Shown here piece after piece: positions 17,258 through 26,650 of a stretch of 64,000 nt of DNA. Both the position numbers and the translations under genes were made by a program. Source of the DNA: Emiliania huxleyi CCMP1516. Taxonomy: Eukaryota > Haptophyta > Isochrysidales > Noelaerhabdaceae. Numbering within the stretch: position 1 is the first letter of the stretch; each line of letters starts with the position of its first letter. The stretch spans positions 487,162 through 551,161 of the forward strand of contig NW_005196603.1 in assembly GCF_000372725.1 (NCBI RefSeq), read 5' to 3'. Under the pieces are notes generated by a model. It did not search any database and was not told the DNA's origin. It saw only the letters and a program-made list of their open reading frames with translations.

Positions 17258-20167
17258 ATGTCTCTGCTCGTCTTCCTGCTCCTCGCTCAGCCGGGCGGCA
17301 AAACGGGTGGTGCTGAGGCGTCGCCGCCGGAGCAGCTTGATCGCCTGGCTGCGATGCCAACGACACCGGCACCGACACAACGTGCAGCAATCTGTATCGC
17401 CGGCCAGTTTCGATCTTTCCGTGCCACCCAGCAGTCCATCCGTACCTTTGTGCTCGGCGCGTTCCCAGCAGCGGACACGTTTCTCTTCGTGAACCTGCAA
17501 GACTCCGGCAAGGGTGGAAAGGCGACGCACTCACATGCCGAGCTGAAGCTGATCGCAAGAGCACTCTCAGCCACAGCTGTGCGCACATACCAGCAAGCGA
17601 CGTATGATTTGCAGTCGAGCCAGTGGAATGCCGGGAAGTGCGCGTGGAAAGCAAATGGCCAGCGCGAGGGAGTCAATTTCTGGTCTGTGAAGGAGTGCTT
17701 CAGCGACGTTTTTGCGCATGAACGGGCTCACGGCATGCTCTATACTTGGGTGGTGCGCACTCGGCCTGATACAATGTTTGCTGCAGTAACACGAGAGGCG
17801 ATCCGCACTGCTGTGCTTCTCGCAACGCCCGGGCGCAGTGGGCAAGCTTGGATCCACCGTGGCACCGCATCTGACGCATTCTGCGTTCTAACGAGAGCAG
17901 CAGCGGAGGCGTACGCAGGCACCTACGAGAGCGCACGAGCAAACTGCAGTGGGCTGCCTACGCACAGCGTGTGCTCGGCCGCGCGGATGGGGGTGGGGGC
18001 CGTGGAGATGGCAGCTGAGTGCCTCTTCTATCGCAATCTGGTACGGGCCAGCGTGGACGTGGTGTTCGACGAGCGAATGCACCCGGTAATCACGCGGCTG
18101 GAGGATAGCCCATGGGACAGCCCTGGCGGAGGCGGAAGCCGAGTGGCGCTACAAGGTCGGACGCGGCATGGCCGAGAAGAGCTGCCTGCCCTGCTGGCCG
18201 CTCCTTCTGCTCAAGCTCTCGGCGCCTGCGAGTTTAAGCTCTCACCAAACGCCAGCCTGTCGGGCGCAGGCAAGGCGTGGGAGTACTACCACTTTCTGAT
18301 CGACTTCCTCCCGCGAATCTTCCAAGCGACTCGGCGCTGCAGAAGAGCGCACATCCTCGCCCCTGCTCGAGAGGACCACACATTCCTTGTGGCCCACCCC
18401 TCCCACACGGCGATGGACCACACGCTCACCCTCGAGGCCGTCTTGAGCACCAGCGTGCGCATCGATGAGGCGGACGAGGCAACGCTCTTGCGCTCGGGCG
18501 CGGAGCTGATACCCTTCCCCGCCACGAGGTTCCCTGTGGGCGTCAACATCGAGAACGACTCGGCGCTTTACCAAGAGCTGCGTCAACGGGTGCTGCACGA
18601 GCTGCTGCCGGACTCTGAGCGCCCCCTGTCAACCGAGCGCTTGCACGTTGTGCTCATACAGCGATCCATTCCGCTGGGGTCGCTCAGGGGATGGGCGACC
18701 GGCAGCGCGAGGCGGCACCTCCCGCCGCGCTTCTTCCAAGAGGCGAGGGAGCATGCGCATGCCCGCCGCTACCACCTCAGCGTCGTGAAGCTCGAGAACA
18801 TGGGGTTCTTGGAGCAGGTATGGGCATTCTCGGCCGCGCACGTCGTGGTTGGACTGCACGGGGCTGGGCTTGCGAACATCCTCTGGTGCAAACCGCGTGC
18901 GCTCGTCATCGAGGTTGGAAGGAACGGCAGGCCGTGCTTCCTCAACCTGGCGACCACGCTGGGCCTGAGGATCAAGAGCCTCGACGTGCCTCCACACGGC
19001 TGGTCGCGACTCGACTTTGGCAGGGTGGGCGCTGAGCTTGACGCTTTAATCGAGTCCGGAGAAGCACAAGCCACCTGGAAGCCAGTTGGCAGCCCTGATG
19101 CCGCCCCTGATGCCGCTCAAAGAAGGCACCAGGTTGCTGCACCAATCCACTTAGCAGGGGCGACCGTGGGATTGGGCGGTGCACCAGCAGCTCAGGGCAT
19201 GCAGCGCCATTTGAACGCCTCGCGAGTCGCGGAAGCGTTCAATACGACGCTTGTTTGCCTCATCGGCACGGTTCGTGGCGGGCACTGGGCGTGGGATTCG
19301 CTGCGACACAAGGTCTTGGCGCCGCTTCAAGCTGACCTCGCCGTGCTCCTATCGTTCAGCGCAGTCGTCGGCGGCGCGTTGACTCCCAAGCACGTGTGGC
19401 GCATGCCGGAGTTTCGAGATTGGGCAGACGCGATCGAGGAAAAGCTTGGTCGCGGTTGGGACGCGAGGGTGAAGCTGCGGGACAATGTCTGGGGACCGCT
19501 GAGTGGCCACAGAGGTTCGGGCGCGATCACATTCTTTTCCCGTCTGGTGCTCAAGAGCTACCTGGACAGCCTGGTCGGGCACGTGTACGATCAAGTCATC
19601 GTCACTCGATGGGACCACGTGTACACCTGCGCCCATCCCCGCCTTGCGTTGCTGCCGGGTGCGGTTTATGTGCCGGAGAAGGAGGGATACGGCGGCGTCA
19701 CTGACAGGCACACGGTGTTCGCGTTTCGCGACCGTGAGAGGGTCTTGGGGGTGCTGCAATGGCTTGTGCACCACGACTCTCCCGAGCTGAAAAGCCCCGA
19801 GCGCGCGCTGCAGCACTTCTACCACGCAAGTGGTCTCAAGGTGCACACCTTTGGGAGGACCATGTTCATCGTGGCGCGAAGAGGCGTAGATGAGAGCAGA
19901 TGGCGCAGGCCGAACCCCGAGTGGAATTGCCACAGAAGCCCCATCGATGGCATGGTTGCCCTGAAGTACGTGCAGGAGTACGCCGCCGCCATGCGGACGT
20001 GTGCGGCAGACGCAGACTCTGTGTGCCCTTTGTATGAACGGTTCAAGCGGAGCTTGACAGGGCTCCACGCACGGCCGGGGTACCTCAGTAGACTCAGGCG
20101 TAGGGGTGAGGCTGAGGGCAAGCGCCTCGGAAGTAAGATCCCTTGGCGATCTGGGTCGCGCATTTAA
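17258..20167 (+). CDS. Three-module glycosyltransferase with central GT61 (DUF563) domain
   Basis: 969 residues in a single exon, starting at ATG 17258 with a hydrophobic secretory or anchor segment (MSLLVFLLLAQ). Module 1 (about residues 42-260) begins AICIAGQFR and has VVRTRPDTMF. Module 2 (about 325-600) is GT61-like: WEYYHFLIDFLPRIFQATRR, later LHVVLIQRS, then the family signature GLHGAGLANILW near residue 534 followed by ALVIEVG. Module 3 (about 640-930) begins TTLVCLIGTVRGGHWAWDSL and has VIVTRWDHVYTC, echoing module 1. A Golgi enzyme building a complex polysaccharide is likely; donor and acceptor cannot be told. It is the longest intronless ORF in a window of intron-rich genes. Confidence 0.8.
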   Translation: MSLLVFLLLAQPGGKTGGAEASPPEQLDRLAAMPTTPAPTQRAAICIAGQFRSFRATQQSIRTFVLGAFPAADTFLFVNLQDSGKGGKATHSHAELKLIARALSATAVRTYQQATYDLQSSQWNAGKCAWKANGQREGVNFWSVKECFSDVFAHERAHGMLYTWVVRTRPDTMFAAVTREAIRTAVLLATPGRSGQAWIHRGTASDAFCVLTRAAAEAYAGTYESARANCSGLPTHSVCSAARMGVGAVEMAAECLFYRNLVRASVDVVFDERMHPVITRLEDSPWDSPGGGGSRVALQGRTRHGREELPALLAAPSAQALGACEFKLSPNASLSGAGKAWEYYHFLIDFLPRIFQATRRCRRAHILAPAREDHTFLVAHPSHTAMDHTLTLEAVLSTSVRIDEADEATLLRSGAELIPFPATRFPVGVNIENDSALYQELRQRVLHELLPDSERPLSTERLHVVLIQRSIPLGSLRGWATGSARRHLPPRFFQEAREHAHARRYHLSVVKLENMGFLEQVWAFSAAHVVVGLHGAGLANILWCKPRALVIEVGRNGRPCFLNLATTLGLRIKSLDVPPHGWSRLDFGRVGAELDALIESGEAQATWKPVGSPDAAPDAAQRRHQVAAPIHLAGATVGLGGAPAAQGMQRHLNASRVAEAFNTTLVCLIGTVRGGHWAWDSLRHKVLAPLQADLAVLLSFSAVVGGALTPKHVWRMPEFRDWADAIEEKLGRGWDARVKLRDNVWGPLSGHRGSGAITFFSRLVLKSYLDSLVGHVYDQVIVTRWDHVYTCAHPRLALLPGAVYVPEKEGYGGVTDRHTVFAFRDRERVLGVLQWLVHHDSPELKSPERALQHFYHASGLKVHTFGRTMFIVARRGVDESRWRRPNPEWNCHRSPIDGMVALKYVQEYAAAMRTCAADADSVCPLYERFKRSLTGLHARPGYLSRLRRRGEAEGKRLGSKIPWRSGSRI

Positions 20168-20279
20168 ACGAAAGGACGCACAAGTATCTGATTAATTCGT
20201 AAGAATCGCATGTCGCATCATTGAGCTGCACGGTATATGGGCGTGCGCATGCGATACTTAATTTATTCTTATGGTGCCT

Positions 20280-21698
20280 CTACAAGTACAGCGTACACAG
20301 CGTACAGCGTACAGGTGGGTCCGGCTCCCACCTCCCATACCGGCACCAACTTGATTCGTAGATGCGCGTCTCACGGCCGGACCGCGGGACGGGGAGGGAG
20401 GGGGGTGGATCCGTAAATCCGTAAGTCCGTAAATCGTGTAACAAAAACCACGAGAGACTCCCCCGCCGCACCCAGCTACAAGGTAGGCAGAGACACAGCA
20501 CTCGCGACACGCTGAGAAGCAGGCTGGCCTCTCCAATGCTCGCGCAACGCTGTCTGGCGTCGTCGTCGAGTGCGGCGAGCTCGGCGGCGCCATCCATGAA
20601 GTTCGACATCGTCGACGGCCCCCACGCCGCATACACCTTCGTGCGCACCGCCTCAGCCAGAAAGCAGCCGTCATGGTGCAGCAGCATTGGCACGTTGCCC
20701 GCCCAGCCCGCATGCGACACGTTGGAGTCGCTCTCGGCGGCGGCGCGGCGGTGGACGTCGTTGGTGACGTAGTCATTGTACGTCGCCCGCAGCGCCGTCC
20801 CTGAATTCCAGAACGGCTCGTCGCTTATGTCGGCTGCCCCCCTCGGCAGCAACGCACGCACCACACCACGCACGTCCTGCGCCCAGGCGGCCTCGTCGTG
20901 CGACGCTAGCCCCTCGACGATCACGATGCCGTGCTCGAAGTAGGCCTCGAAGAGCGCGCGCAGCTGGGCAGGTTCGCCTCCCGCGCCGCCGATCGCCGAG
21001 AGAGCGAACCGACGGGGCACAAACCCCTTCGCCGCGCTCCACGGCTCTGCTGTCGGTCGCGGCTGGTGCAGCGGCAGGAGGGCACTGCCCGGATACGCAG
21101 CTTGCAAGGCCATCTTGGCGCGAACGGTGTCGTCGACCTCGTCAGCGTGGGCAGTGACGCGCGCCCACCAGTAGGGCGTGCGGCGCAGCACCCGTTCTAC
21201 CATCGGCACGAAGAATTCGGACGGCAGCGACGGGTAGTCTGGGTCGAAGGCCGCCTGGTCCACCTCGCAAAAGTTGACGGTGGCGTTGAAGTGCGGATGG
21301 CTGGCGAACATTTGGCGGGGCAAATCCTTCTCTACGGGGTCGGCGCCCCACGCATGGCCATAGTGGTAGAATTGGAATACCTCGTGGTGCGCCAGCAGCC
21401 ACGTCGTGCGCGGTGTCACGTACGGCCGCAGGATGCTGGCCACCACCTCGCCGTGAGCGTTCGGCACCATTAGCTCGCCTATGTCGTGGAGGAGTGCGGC
21501 CACGACAAGCTCCTCGCTCGCCCCGATGCGAAGCATCCTCGTCGCCATCTGCACTCCGTGCTCGTGCAAGTCGACCACAACGTTGGGTGCCTGGCCGCGC
21601 TGCGCATCGAGGAGGCCAAGGAGGCGCTCTGCGTGCCGGCGTGGCTCCTGCAGCTGGCCGAACGCGTCGTCGACGAGCAAGGCGTCTTCGCGACTCAT
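20280..21698 (-). CDS. HD-domain (COG4341/PhnZ-like) protein fused to a truncated TauD-like dioxygenase
   Basis: I chose ATG 21698 (MSREDALLVDDAFGQL); the frame opens further up to ATG 21854. The HD part has HEHGVQMATRM, the metal motif ALLHDIGE, HGEVVASILRPYVTP, HHEVFQFYHYG, DHPHF-like ASHPHFNATVNFCEVD and FDPDYPSLPSEFF, which fits the predicted HD phosphohydrolase/PhnZ group of diiron oxygenases. The second part (GIVIVEGLASHDEAAWAQ, MLLHHDGCFLAEAVRTKVYAAW, FMDGAAELAAL) looks like the first half of a TauD/TfdA Fe(II)/2-oxoglutarate dioxygenase with its HxD. The half carrying the distal His and Arg is absent: the frame degrades after about 20520 and only 113 bp separate the stop from the convergent glycosyltransferase gene. 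Confidence 0.7.
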   Translation of the reverse strand: MSREDALLVDDAFGQLQEPRRHAERLLGLLDAQRGQAPNVVVDLHEHGVQMATRMLRIGASEELVVAALLHDIGELMVPNAHGEVVASILRPYVTPRTTWLLAHHEVFQFYHYGHAWGADPVEKDLPRQMFASHPHFNATVNFCEVDQAAFDPDYPSLPSEFFVPMVERVLRRTPYWWARVTAHADEVDDTVRAKMALQAAYPGSALLPLHQPRPTAEPWSAAKGFVPRRFALSAIGGAGGEPAQLRALFEAYFEHGIVIVEGLASHDEAAWAQDVRGVVRALLPRGAADISDEPFWNSGTALRATYNDYVTNDVHRRAAAESDSNVSHAGWAGNVPMLLHHDGCFLAEAVRTKVYAAWGPSTMSNFMDGAAELAALDDDARQRCASIGEASLLLSVSRVLCLCLPCSWVRRGSLSWFLLHDLRTYGFTDPPPSLPVPRSGRETRIYESSWCRYGRWEPDPPVRCTLCTLYL

Positions 21699-22044
21699 CG
21701 CCCTGAGCGATCTGAAGCCGCCCGCCCCATCGTCCCCCGCCGCGGCCAACACAACCGTCCACAGATGCGCTAGCCGCACTGCCCTGCATTTCGGGGGATT
21801 CCAGGCCCAACCACCCGCCCTTTTTGCATTTCGGTGAGTATAATACGGGATCATAGGGAGCGAGGATTGGTGTGACGCGATCCACGCAGGCGTGTTTTCT
21901 GGCGGCCGACCGTCAGTGCACGGAGTTGCCCCTTCTCCGACTGCCCCGGCTAGTTCCCGAGGTCGTCGGGTGTGACCCCTGCGTCCCCCGAGACCTAGCG
22001 CGGGTGGGTTGGAAGGGGGCTCGCTGCAAGGAAGGGCGGTGTAA

Positions 22045-22190
22045 GAAGCCGATCCCCGTAGTCCGCCTGGACCACCAAGAACTGGCTAGGGCTGCAGAAG
22101 CAGCGTATCTCAGTCGTTCTTCACACGGCCATCTCGCAGAGCAGATTGTGAATGAGCTTGCCTGCGGCGAGGGAGGGGGGCGCCAACTAC
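22045..22190 (+). pseudogene. Retroelement-like remnant
   Basis: Decayed match to 14465-14620 in reverse orientation: PVVRLDHQELARAAEAAYLSR, then HLAEQIVNELACGEGGG in a shifted frame (compare IAEQVVNELACGGGG). Indels break the frame. Confidence 0.5.
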
Positions 22191-22195
22191 ACGAG

Positions 22196-22345
22196 ATGCA
22201 ATCCTACCCGAGATTACCCGAGATTACCGGAGATTGTCCGAGATTACCCGGTACTACTAATACTGTGTGTGTTTGCCCGTGCGCACGAGTCAACCACCCG
22301 AGATTCAATATTTCCCGAGATTACCCGAGATAGCCCGAGACTACT
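22196..22345 (+). repeat. Short tandem repeats of the CCCGAGATTA type
   Basis: Two clusters of 10-11 bp units (cccgagattacc...) around 22200-22250 and 22300-22345. The same kind of unit fills introns elsewhere (11155-11226, 11800-12017, 37255-37420, 42238-42330), but no gene is supported here. It may be a leftover intron of a lost gene. Confidence 0.6.
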
Positions 22346-22570
22346 CAAGGTCTAGAACGCACACACCCTCCGCGTCCTCTCAGCTTTTGTCCCGTCTCTA
22401 CTGACTCTTCTCTGTTTACCCGTCTTGTTCTTTCCCCTTGGAGCCCTACGCCGCTTCCCCTCAGCCTTCTCTTCAGTCTCTGCACACACACACAACCCTT
22501 CCCCCCAACGCGGCCTGAACCCATCCCGGGGGCACCATTCCCCAGGAGTTGCGCGCCGCCAGCAGCGTTA

Positions 22571-23828
22571 ATGCTGGCGTCGGTCCGCTCCGCACTCGCC
22601 TCTCACCCTCGCGCCGCCGCCGCGCTCGCCGCCCTCTGCGGTTCCATTTCTGGCCTTTGGTTCGGCGTTTGGGTCGGCGTCGCCGCCGGGCTGCGCCTAC
22701 GGCTCTCGCCGCCAGTCGCGCACCCGCCGGGCTCCGAGGCGAGCTAGCCGATGCGGTGTGGCGAGACACACGGGCGGTCTCACTTGGCCTCTACGCATCA
22801 GGCGCACGAGATCGAGACTCACATCCGCGAGACGCAGCCGCCGGCAAACCTCCTCGGCATCGGCGTCGCCGAGGTCGACGAGGGCTCGCTCGCGCTGCAC
22901 GCGCCGCTCGAGCTCAACCACAACGTGCATGGCACCGCGTTCGCCGGCAGCCTCTACTCGGTCGGCGTGCTCGCATCCTACTACCTCGGCCGCTAACCCT
23001 AACCCTAACCCTAACCCTGACCCTGACCCTAACCCTAGGTCAGCGTGCTCGCATCCTACTACCTCGGCCGCGCTTGGGTGCGGAGGCAGCCGCACGGGTC
23101 GCTGCCGCCGCAGCTGGAGCTCGTTGCAAAGGCGGGCAGCATCAGCTATCGCAGGCCGCTCAAGGGGGAGAGAATCATCGCGCGCTCGCAGCTGCCAGCA
23201 GAGGCGGCGCTGCGAGAGTTTGCGCACCGCCTGCGCTCCTAGAAGCGGAGTACGTATTCATGTCTCCCAACCAGCCCTCGAGAGACACGCATTCCGGTGT
23301 ATTCGACCGTGTTCCGCTGTATTCACGGTCTTCCTATCCGTTGTCTTCACGCGGTGCTCTCAATACGCTGCACAACACCGTCTTCCCGCCCCGACGCTGG
23401 CGTATTCAGCACGCAGGCCTGCGCTCCGCCGGCAAGGCGAGCTGCCAGATTGGCGGAATGGTGCTCGGCGACGCGGACGGGAAGCCGGCGTGCGAGTATA
23501 GCATCGAGGCGGTGTGCCATGATGGAGGCCGCTCGCAGGTGTGAACGGCGCCTCTTCACGGGGCTGCGGCTGTGAACCTTAGGTGTGCGCCTACGTCAAG
23601 GACGCCGCCGCCGCCGCCTCTCCCGCCGCCACCTCTCCCGCCGCCACCTCTCCCGCCGCCTCTCCCTCCGCCGCCAGCTCCTCGGCCGCCGCCGCCGCCG
23701 CCGCCCGAGAGCCTCGCGCGCCCGGCCGCTCCGCGTCGCTGGCAGAGGCGGTGGCCTCCAAGGTGGTTGCGGACCGGGCGGCGGCGGGGGCACACGGGCC
23801 GGAGGGGCGGGAGGGGGTCGAGGTGTGA
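22571..23828 (+). CDS. Thioesterase-like protein (YiiD C-terminal-like hotdog), 5 exons
   Basis: Exons 22571-22738, 22802-22960, 23039-23228, 23417-23511, 23583-23828 total 858 nt, in frame, 285 residues. The N-terminus has a hydrophobic helix (about residues 17-42) that could be a membrane anchor or targeting signal. The core LLGIGVAEVDEGSLALHAP, LELNHNVHGTAFAGSLYS, SYYLGRAWVRRQ and ISYRRPLKGERIIARS matches the YiiD C-terminal thioesterase fold, including the HGTAFAGSL helix. The end is Ala/Ser/Pro-rich. Introns are GC-AG, GT-AG, GC-AG, GT-AG; intron 2 is telomeric repeat and intron 3 is repeat family B. A role in acyl-CoA or acyl-ACP hydrolysis is inference. Confidence 0.8.
22961..23071 (+). 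repeat. Interstitial telomeric repeat flanked by a 33-bp exon duplication
   Basis: 22961-22993 and 23039-23071 are the same 33-bp coding sequence with one mismatch (gtcGgcg versus gtcAgcg). Between them (22994-23038) are 45 bp of (taaccc)n and variants, ending ccctag. The segment 22961-23038 has GT at the start and AG at the end and is 78 nt long. If retained it would stop translation at the first taa. Confidence 0.92.
23229..23416 (+). repeat. Repeat family B, copy 1 (acts as an intron)
   Basis: About 185 bp containing cgtattcatgtctcccaacc, then tccgttgtcttcacgcggtg, then cgctggcgtattcagcacgc. The second copy is at 56409-56600 inside the AAA+ gene. The element is bounded by the exon duplication gcctgcgctcc (23229 and 23417), giving a GC-AG intron that restores the frame FAHRLRSAGKASC. 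Confidence 0.85.
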
Positions 23829-24174
23829 GAGAGCTGTTTTGGGGGTCCGCCCGCAGGATCTCGCGGAGCCCGCACAGGCGCTCTGGACCCATTTCCGGCA
23901 TTTGTTGTGAGTCTGTGGGCGGTGCAGTCTCTTTTATGACATTTGCGGAGAGGCGGTGCCCCTGCCCGGCAGCGGCGCAGACGGAGTTTTTATAGGAGCG
24001 AGAGAGAGGATGCAGCTAACGAAGCAAGTTCGAAGTGGAGATGGTACACACACCCCTTACACCTCCGCGCCACACCGCACACGCGGTCGCGGAGAGTTTT
24101 GCGACACTAACTTTCACATTTTCTTTCACGGCACCGCAGGAGTCATTCCTCAGTGTCAGCAGGTCTCCGTAGCG
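23829..24174. other. Spacer between convergent genes
   Basis: No gene seen between the thioesterase stop and the WW-protein stop on the opposite strand. The sequence is unremarkable. Confidence 0.5.
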
Positions 24175-24646
24175 CTAGGCGGCCGGGAGCGTCCAGGAGG
24201 TCTCGCCGGAGGTTGCGTGGTAATAGTACTCGCGCCCCTCGGGCGATGTCGCGCGCCTGTCCAAGAGCGGCCCGGAGGTCAGATGCGGTGCCGATTCCTG
24301 CTGCGTCGATTGCTGTGCCGAGTCACTGGTCTCGGAGGTGTTCAAGGCACACGCAGCTGTCTCTCTCGTGAACCTGCACAGATGCATGCACATGCACATG
24401 TGTTGGGCTTCTTGGAGGTGGAGCAGGGAGGGGGAGGGAGGGAGGAGGAGGAGGAGGAGGAGGGAGGAGGAGGAGGAGAGGGAGGAGCAGGGAGGAGGAG
24501 GATCACCACCGCTCGAGCCGTGGTTGCGCTGCCGCTCGGGGTAGGAGGGGGGCATCTAGGCTCACGCGCTTCCACCCCTCGGGCAGCGGAGGACCCACGC
24601 CTGGTGGCGGGCCCTGCGGTGGCGCGCCCCACGCAGCGCCGCCCGC

Positions 24647-24699
<53 letters not shown>

Positions 24700-25107
24700 T
24701 GCCGCCGTCCGCCGCCGTGCTGCCTGGCTTGAGCGCCTCCATCGTGGCCCGCTTGGCTGCGATCTCGCCCTCTAGCTCGCGCACGCGCTCGCGGCACGCG
24801 TAGAAGAGCCGCTCCGTCGCCGCCTTGTCCTCAGCAGCCATGCAGTCATACACCTCGCGGCCAAAGGACTCCTTGATGCCGCCGATCTTGCGCTCGATGA
24901 GCACAATCTGCGCGCAGGGCCGGCGCGGTCAGCCGAGCGCGCTACTGCGGCAGCGGAGTGCCCGTGGCTGCGGACCTCTCCCTTGAGCTTCGTCGACTTT
25001 GCAAACGCCTCTGTCTCGTTTGCGGCGCGCTTGAAGCCCATCGTCATCTTGGCGAGGCCGCTGCCGATGCCCTCCTTGGCCTTCTCCTGCCAGTCGGCGT
25101 GCGCCAT
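24175..25107 (-). CDS. Small coiled-coil protein with C-terminal WW domain, 3 exons
   Basis: Exons (-): 25107-24976, 24907-24570, 24256-24175, 552 nt, 183 residues. The N-terminal half (MAHADWQEKAKEGIGSGLAK, then VLIERKIGGIKESFGREVYD, CRERVRELEGEIAAKRATME) is helical and probably coiled coil. A Gly run encoded by (GCC)n separates it from a WW domain, LPEGWKRATSPEGREYYYHA followed by TSGETSWTLP, which has both tryptophans and the aromatic triplet. The WW domain is only complete when the 313-nt GC-AG intron is removed (donor GCGCGTGA, acceptor AG before GCGCGCGA), which supports the model. A proline-motif-binding adaptor is inferred. Confidence 0.78.
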
Positions 25108-25222
25108 GCTGGGCCTTGAGCGCCTTGTGCCTTCGAAAAAAAGAATTTTAGGCGTTTTCCAAAGAGAATTTTCCAACAAAGCGGGTCGCACAACACGATT
25201 CACGCGACAGGCAAGGCACGGG

Positions 25223-25246
25223 CGACGGCTTCCTCAGAAGCCGTCG
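25223..25246. other. Hairpin upstream of WW gene
   Basis: A perfect 10-bp stem (cgacggcttc / gaagccgtcg) with a ctca loop. No T run follows and no RNA family is recognised. It may be chance in GC-rich DNA. Confidence 0.45.
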
Positions 25247-25445
25247 TCCTCACCGTAGCCGTCGTCGGACCCCCAATCAGAGGGACAGGGTCGAATCCCG
25301 TGGTGCTCGCCGAAAAGACCATCCCCATCCCACTCCCCCTCATCCCACCCCCCCCCCCCACCCGCGCGCCTACCCCGCCGATGGCCGGTGGGGCGCGCTC
25401 TCGGCGGTCCCCTGCAGGTGAGGGAAAGGCACAACACAGCGAACA

Positions 25446-25922
25446 ATGGGCGTGCCCATTCCGGAGTGGTTCGATCCCACGCAAACCCGAGACGGTGACG
25501 AGAAGCGTTCCGGTGATCTCAGGCCCAGTGAGGTAGTGCACCGGTCTAACTCGGATCCTGCTGAACAAGTTCCTCTTGTAGCTCGATCGGTCACACCGCC
25601 ATCGCCGTCGGGGAGAGGGGGGACGACACTGCTTCGGCAGCGTGCACCTCGATCCTGTACCGTGTTTGTTATGACCCACCCCAATGAACACACCAGTGAG
25701 GGAGGGCGAGACGATCGAGGGGTCCCGTACCATGCGGAATCGACCCTATCCAGTGCTCAAGTGCTCAAGCTTAGAGAAGAAGGCGAGGCGCGGGTCGAGT
25801 ACCTCTACTACAACCTCAACTCCGACGGCGAGCTGCTCGTGCTGCAACACGAGGCGTACCTCGCGTCGATGCGCGAGGTCGCCTTCACCTTCACCACGGC
25901 CGACACACACGCAAAGAAATGA
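25446..25922 (+). CDS. Hypothetical protein, 158 residues
   Basis: The ATG at 25446 opens a single frame. Only the C-terminal third looks protein-like: SSAQVLKLREEGEARVEYLY, YNLNSDGELLVLQHEAYLAS, MREVAFTFTTADTHAKK. The N-terminal part is Arg/Ser/Pro-rich and may be untranslated or intronic. No family recognised; it could be the last exon of a larger gene. Confidence 0.4.
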   Translation: MGVPIPEWFDPTQTRDGDEKRSGDLRPSEVVHRSNSDPAEQVPLVARSVTPPSPSGRGGTTLLRQRAPRSCTVFVMTHPNEHTSEGGRDDRGVPYHAESTLSSAQVLKLREEGEARVEYLYYNLNSDGELLVLQHEAYLASMREVAFTFTTADTHAKK

Positions 25923-26650
25923 GTTTGTGTCTTGTTCCGTCCGATTGTTGGGGCTAACCTCGGAATGTAACACCAGAATGGCTGTGCTGGCTCCTTCACA
26001 GCCATCTTCCTAAGGATGGCTGAGCTAGCTGCAGTGCAGCCACAGTCTAATGGCTGCAATACACACACGGCAGCCATCGCACATACGCCGGCGGAGAGGG
26101 CGAGGGCGGTCTGGTAGAAGCGTTGGCCTGGTATGGGAGGGGACACGCGCAGAGTGAGGCGTATGTCAGCGGCGTAGGACGAGAGATGTGTGCCACATAC
26201 CGCAAAACGCGAGCAGGACGAGCACAGCGAGAGCGTCGACGAGGGGAGGCGGTAGGTCGTCGAACGTGCGTGGAGGCAAGTCCACTGGAGGGCGAGGGAG
26301 GCGCGCCGGGAGGAGCGGAGGGTGGAAAGACGCTTGAATTTGGGTACAATGTATATACATACGTGGCCCCAGCGAGTTGTTAGAAAACCTGCAAGTCGTT
26401 GCTCTCGGCGCTGAGCCGCTGTACCGATGTTTTCTTTTTTGCTGTCGTAGTACTGTTCTTTTTTGTTACGTACGGGTGGTACGGGTGGAAGAGAGCGATC
26501 TGTCGTTACTCTACCGAGGCCCGACTAACTAACATACGTGCATGCATGCCCATCCACCCGCATACCACACGACCATCCTATGTTACATTCTCCGACTGGT
26601 ACTGCTGGCGGTACTGGAACTGGTGTCAAGCTGTCACGACCCGTTTGTCG

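Noticed and set aside
22994-23038. Telomeric repeat as a chromosome end
   Set aside because: Only about seven units, embedded between two copies of the same exon with coding sequence continuing on both sides.
24655-24700. GCC triplet run as a pathological-type expansion
   Set aside because: It encodes a Gly linker in the WW protein; such runs are common in GC-rich algal genes.
25440-25490. tRNA-like T-arm (gtggttcgatcccac)
   Set aside because: The following bases (gcaaaccc) have no complementary 5' acceptor at the right distance, and no anticodon arm can be drawn.
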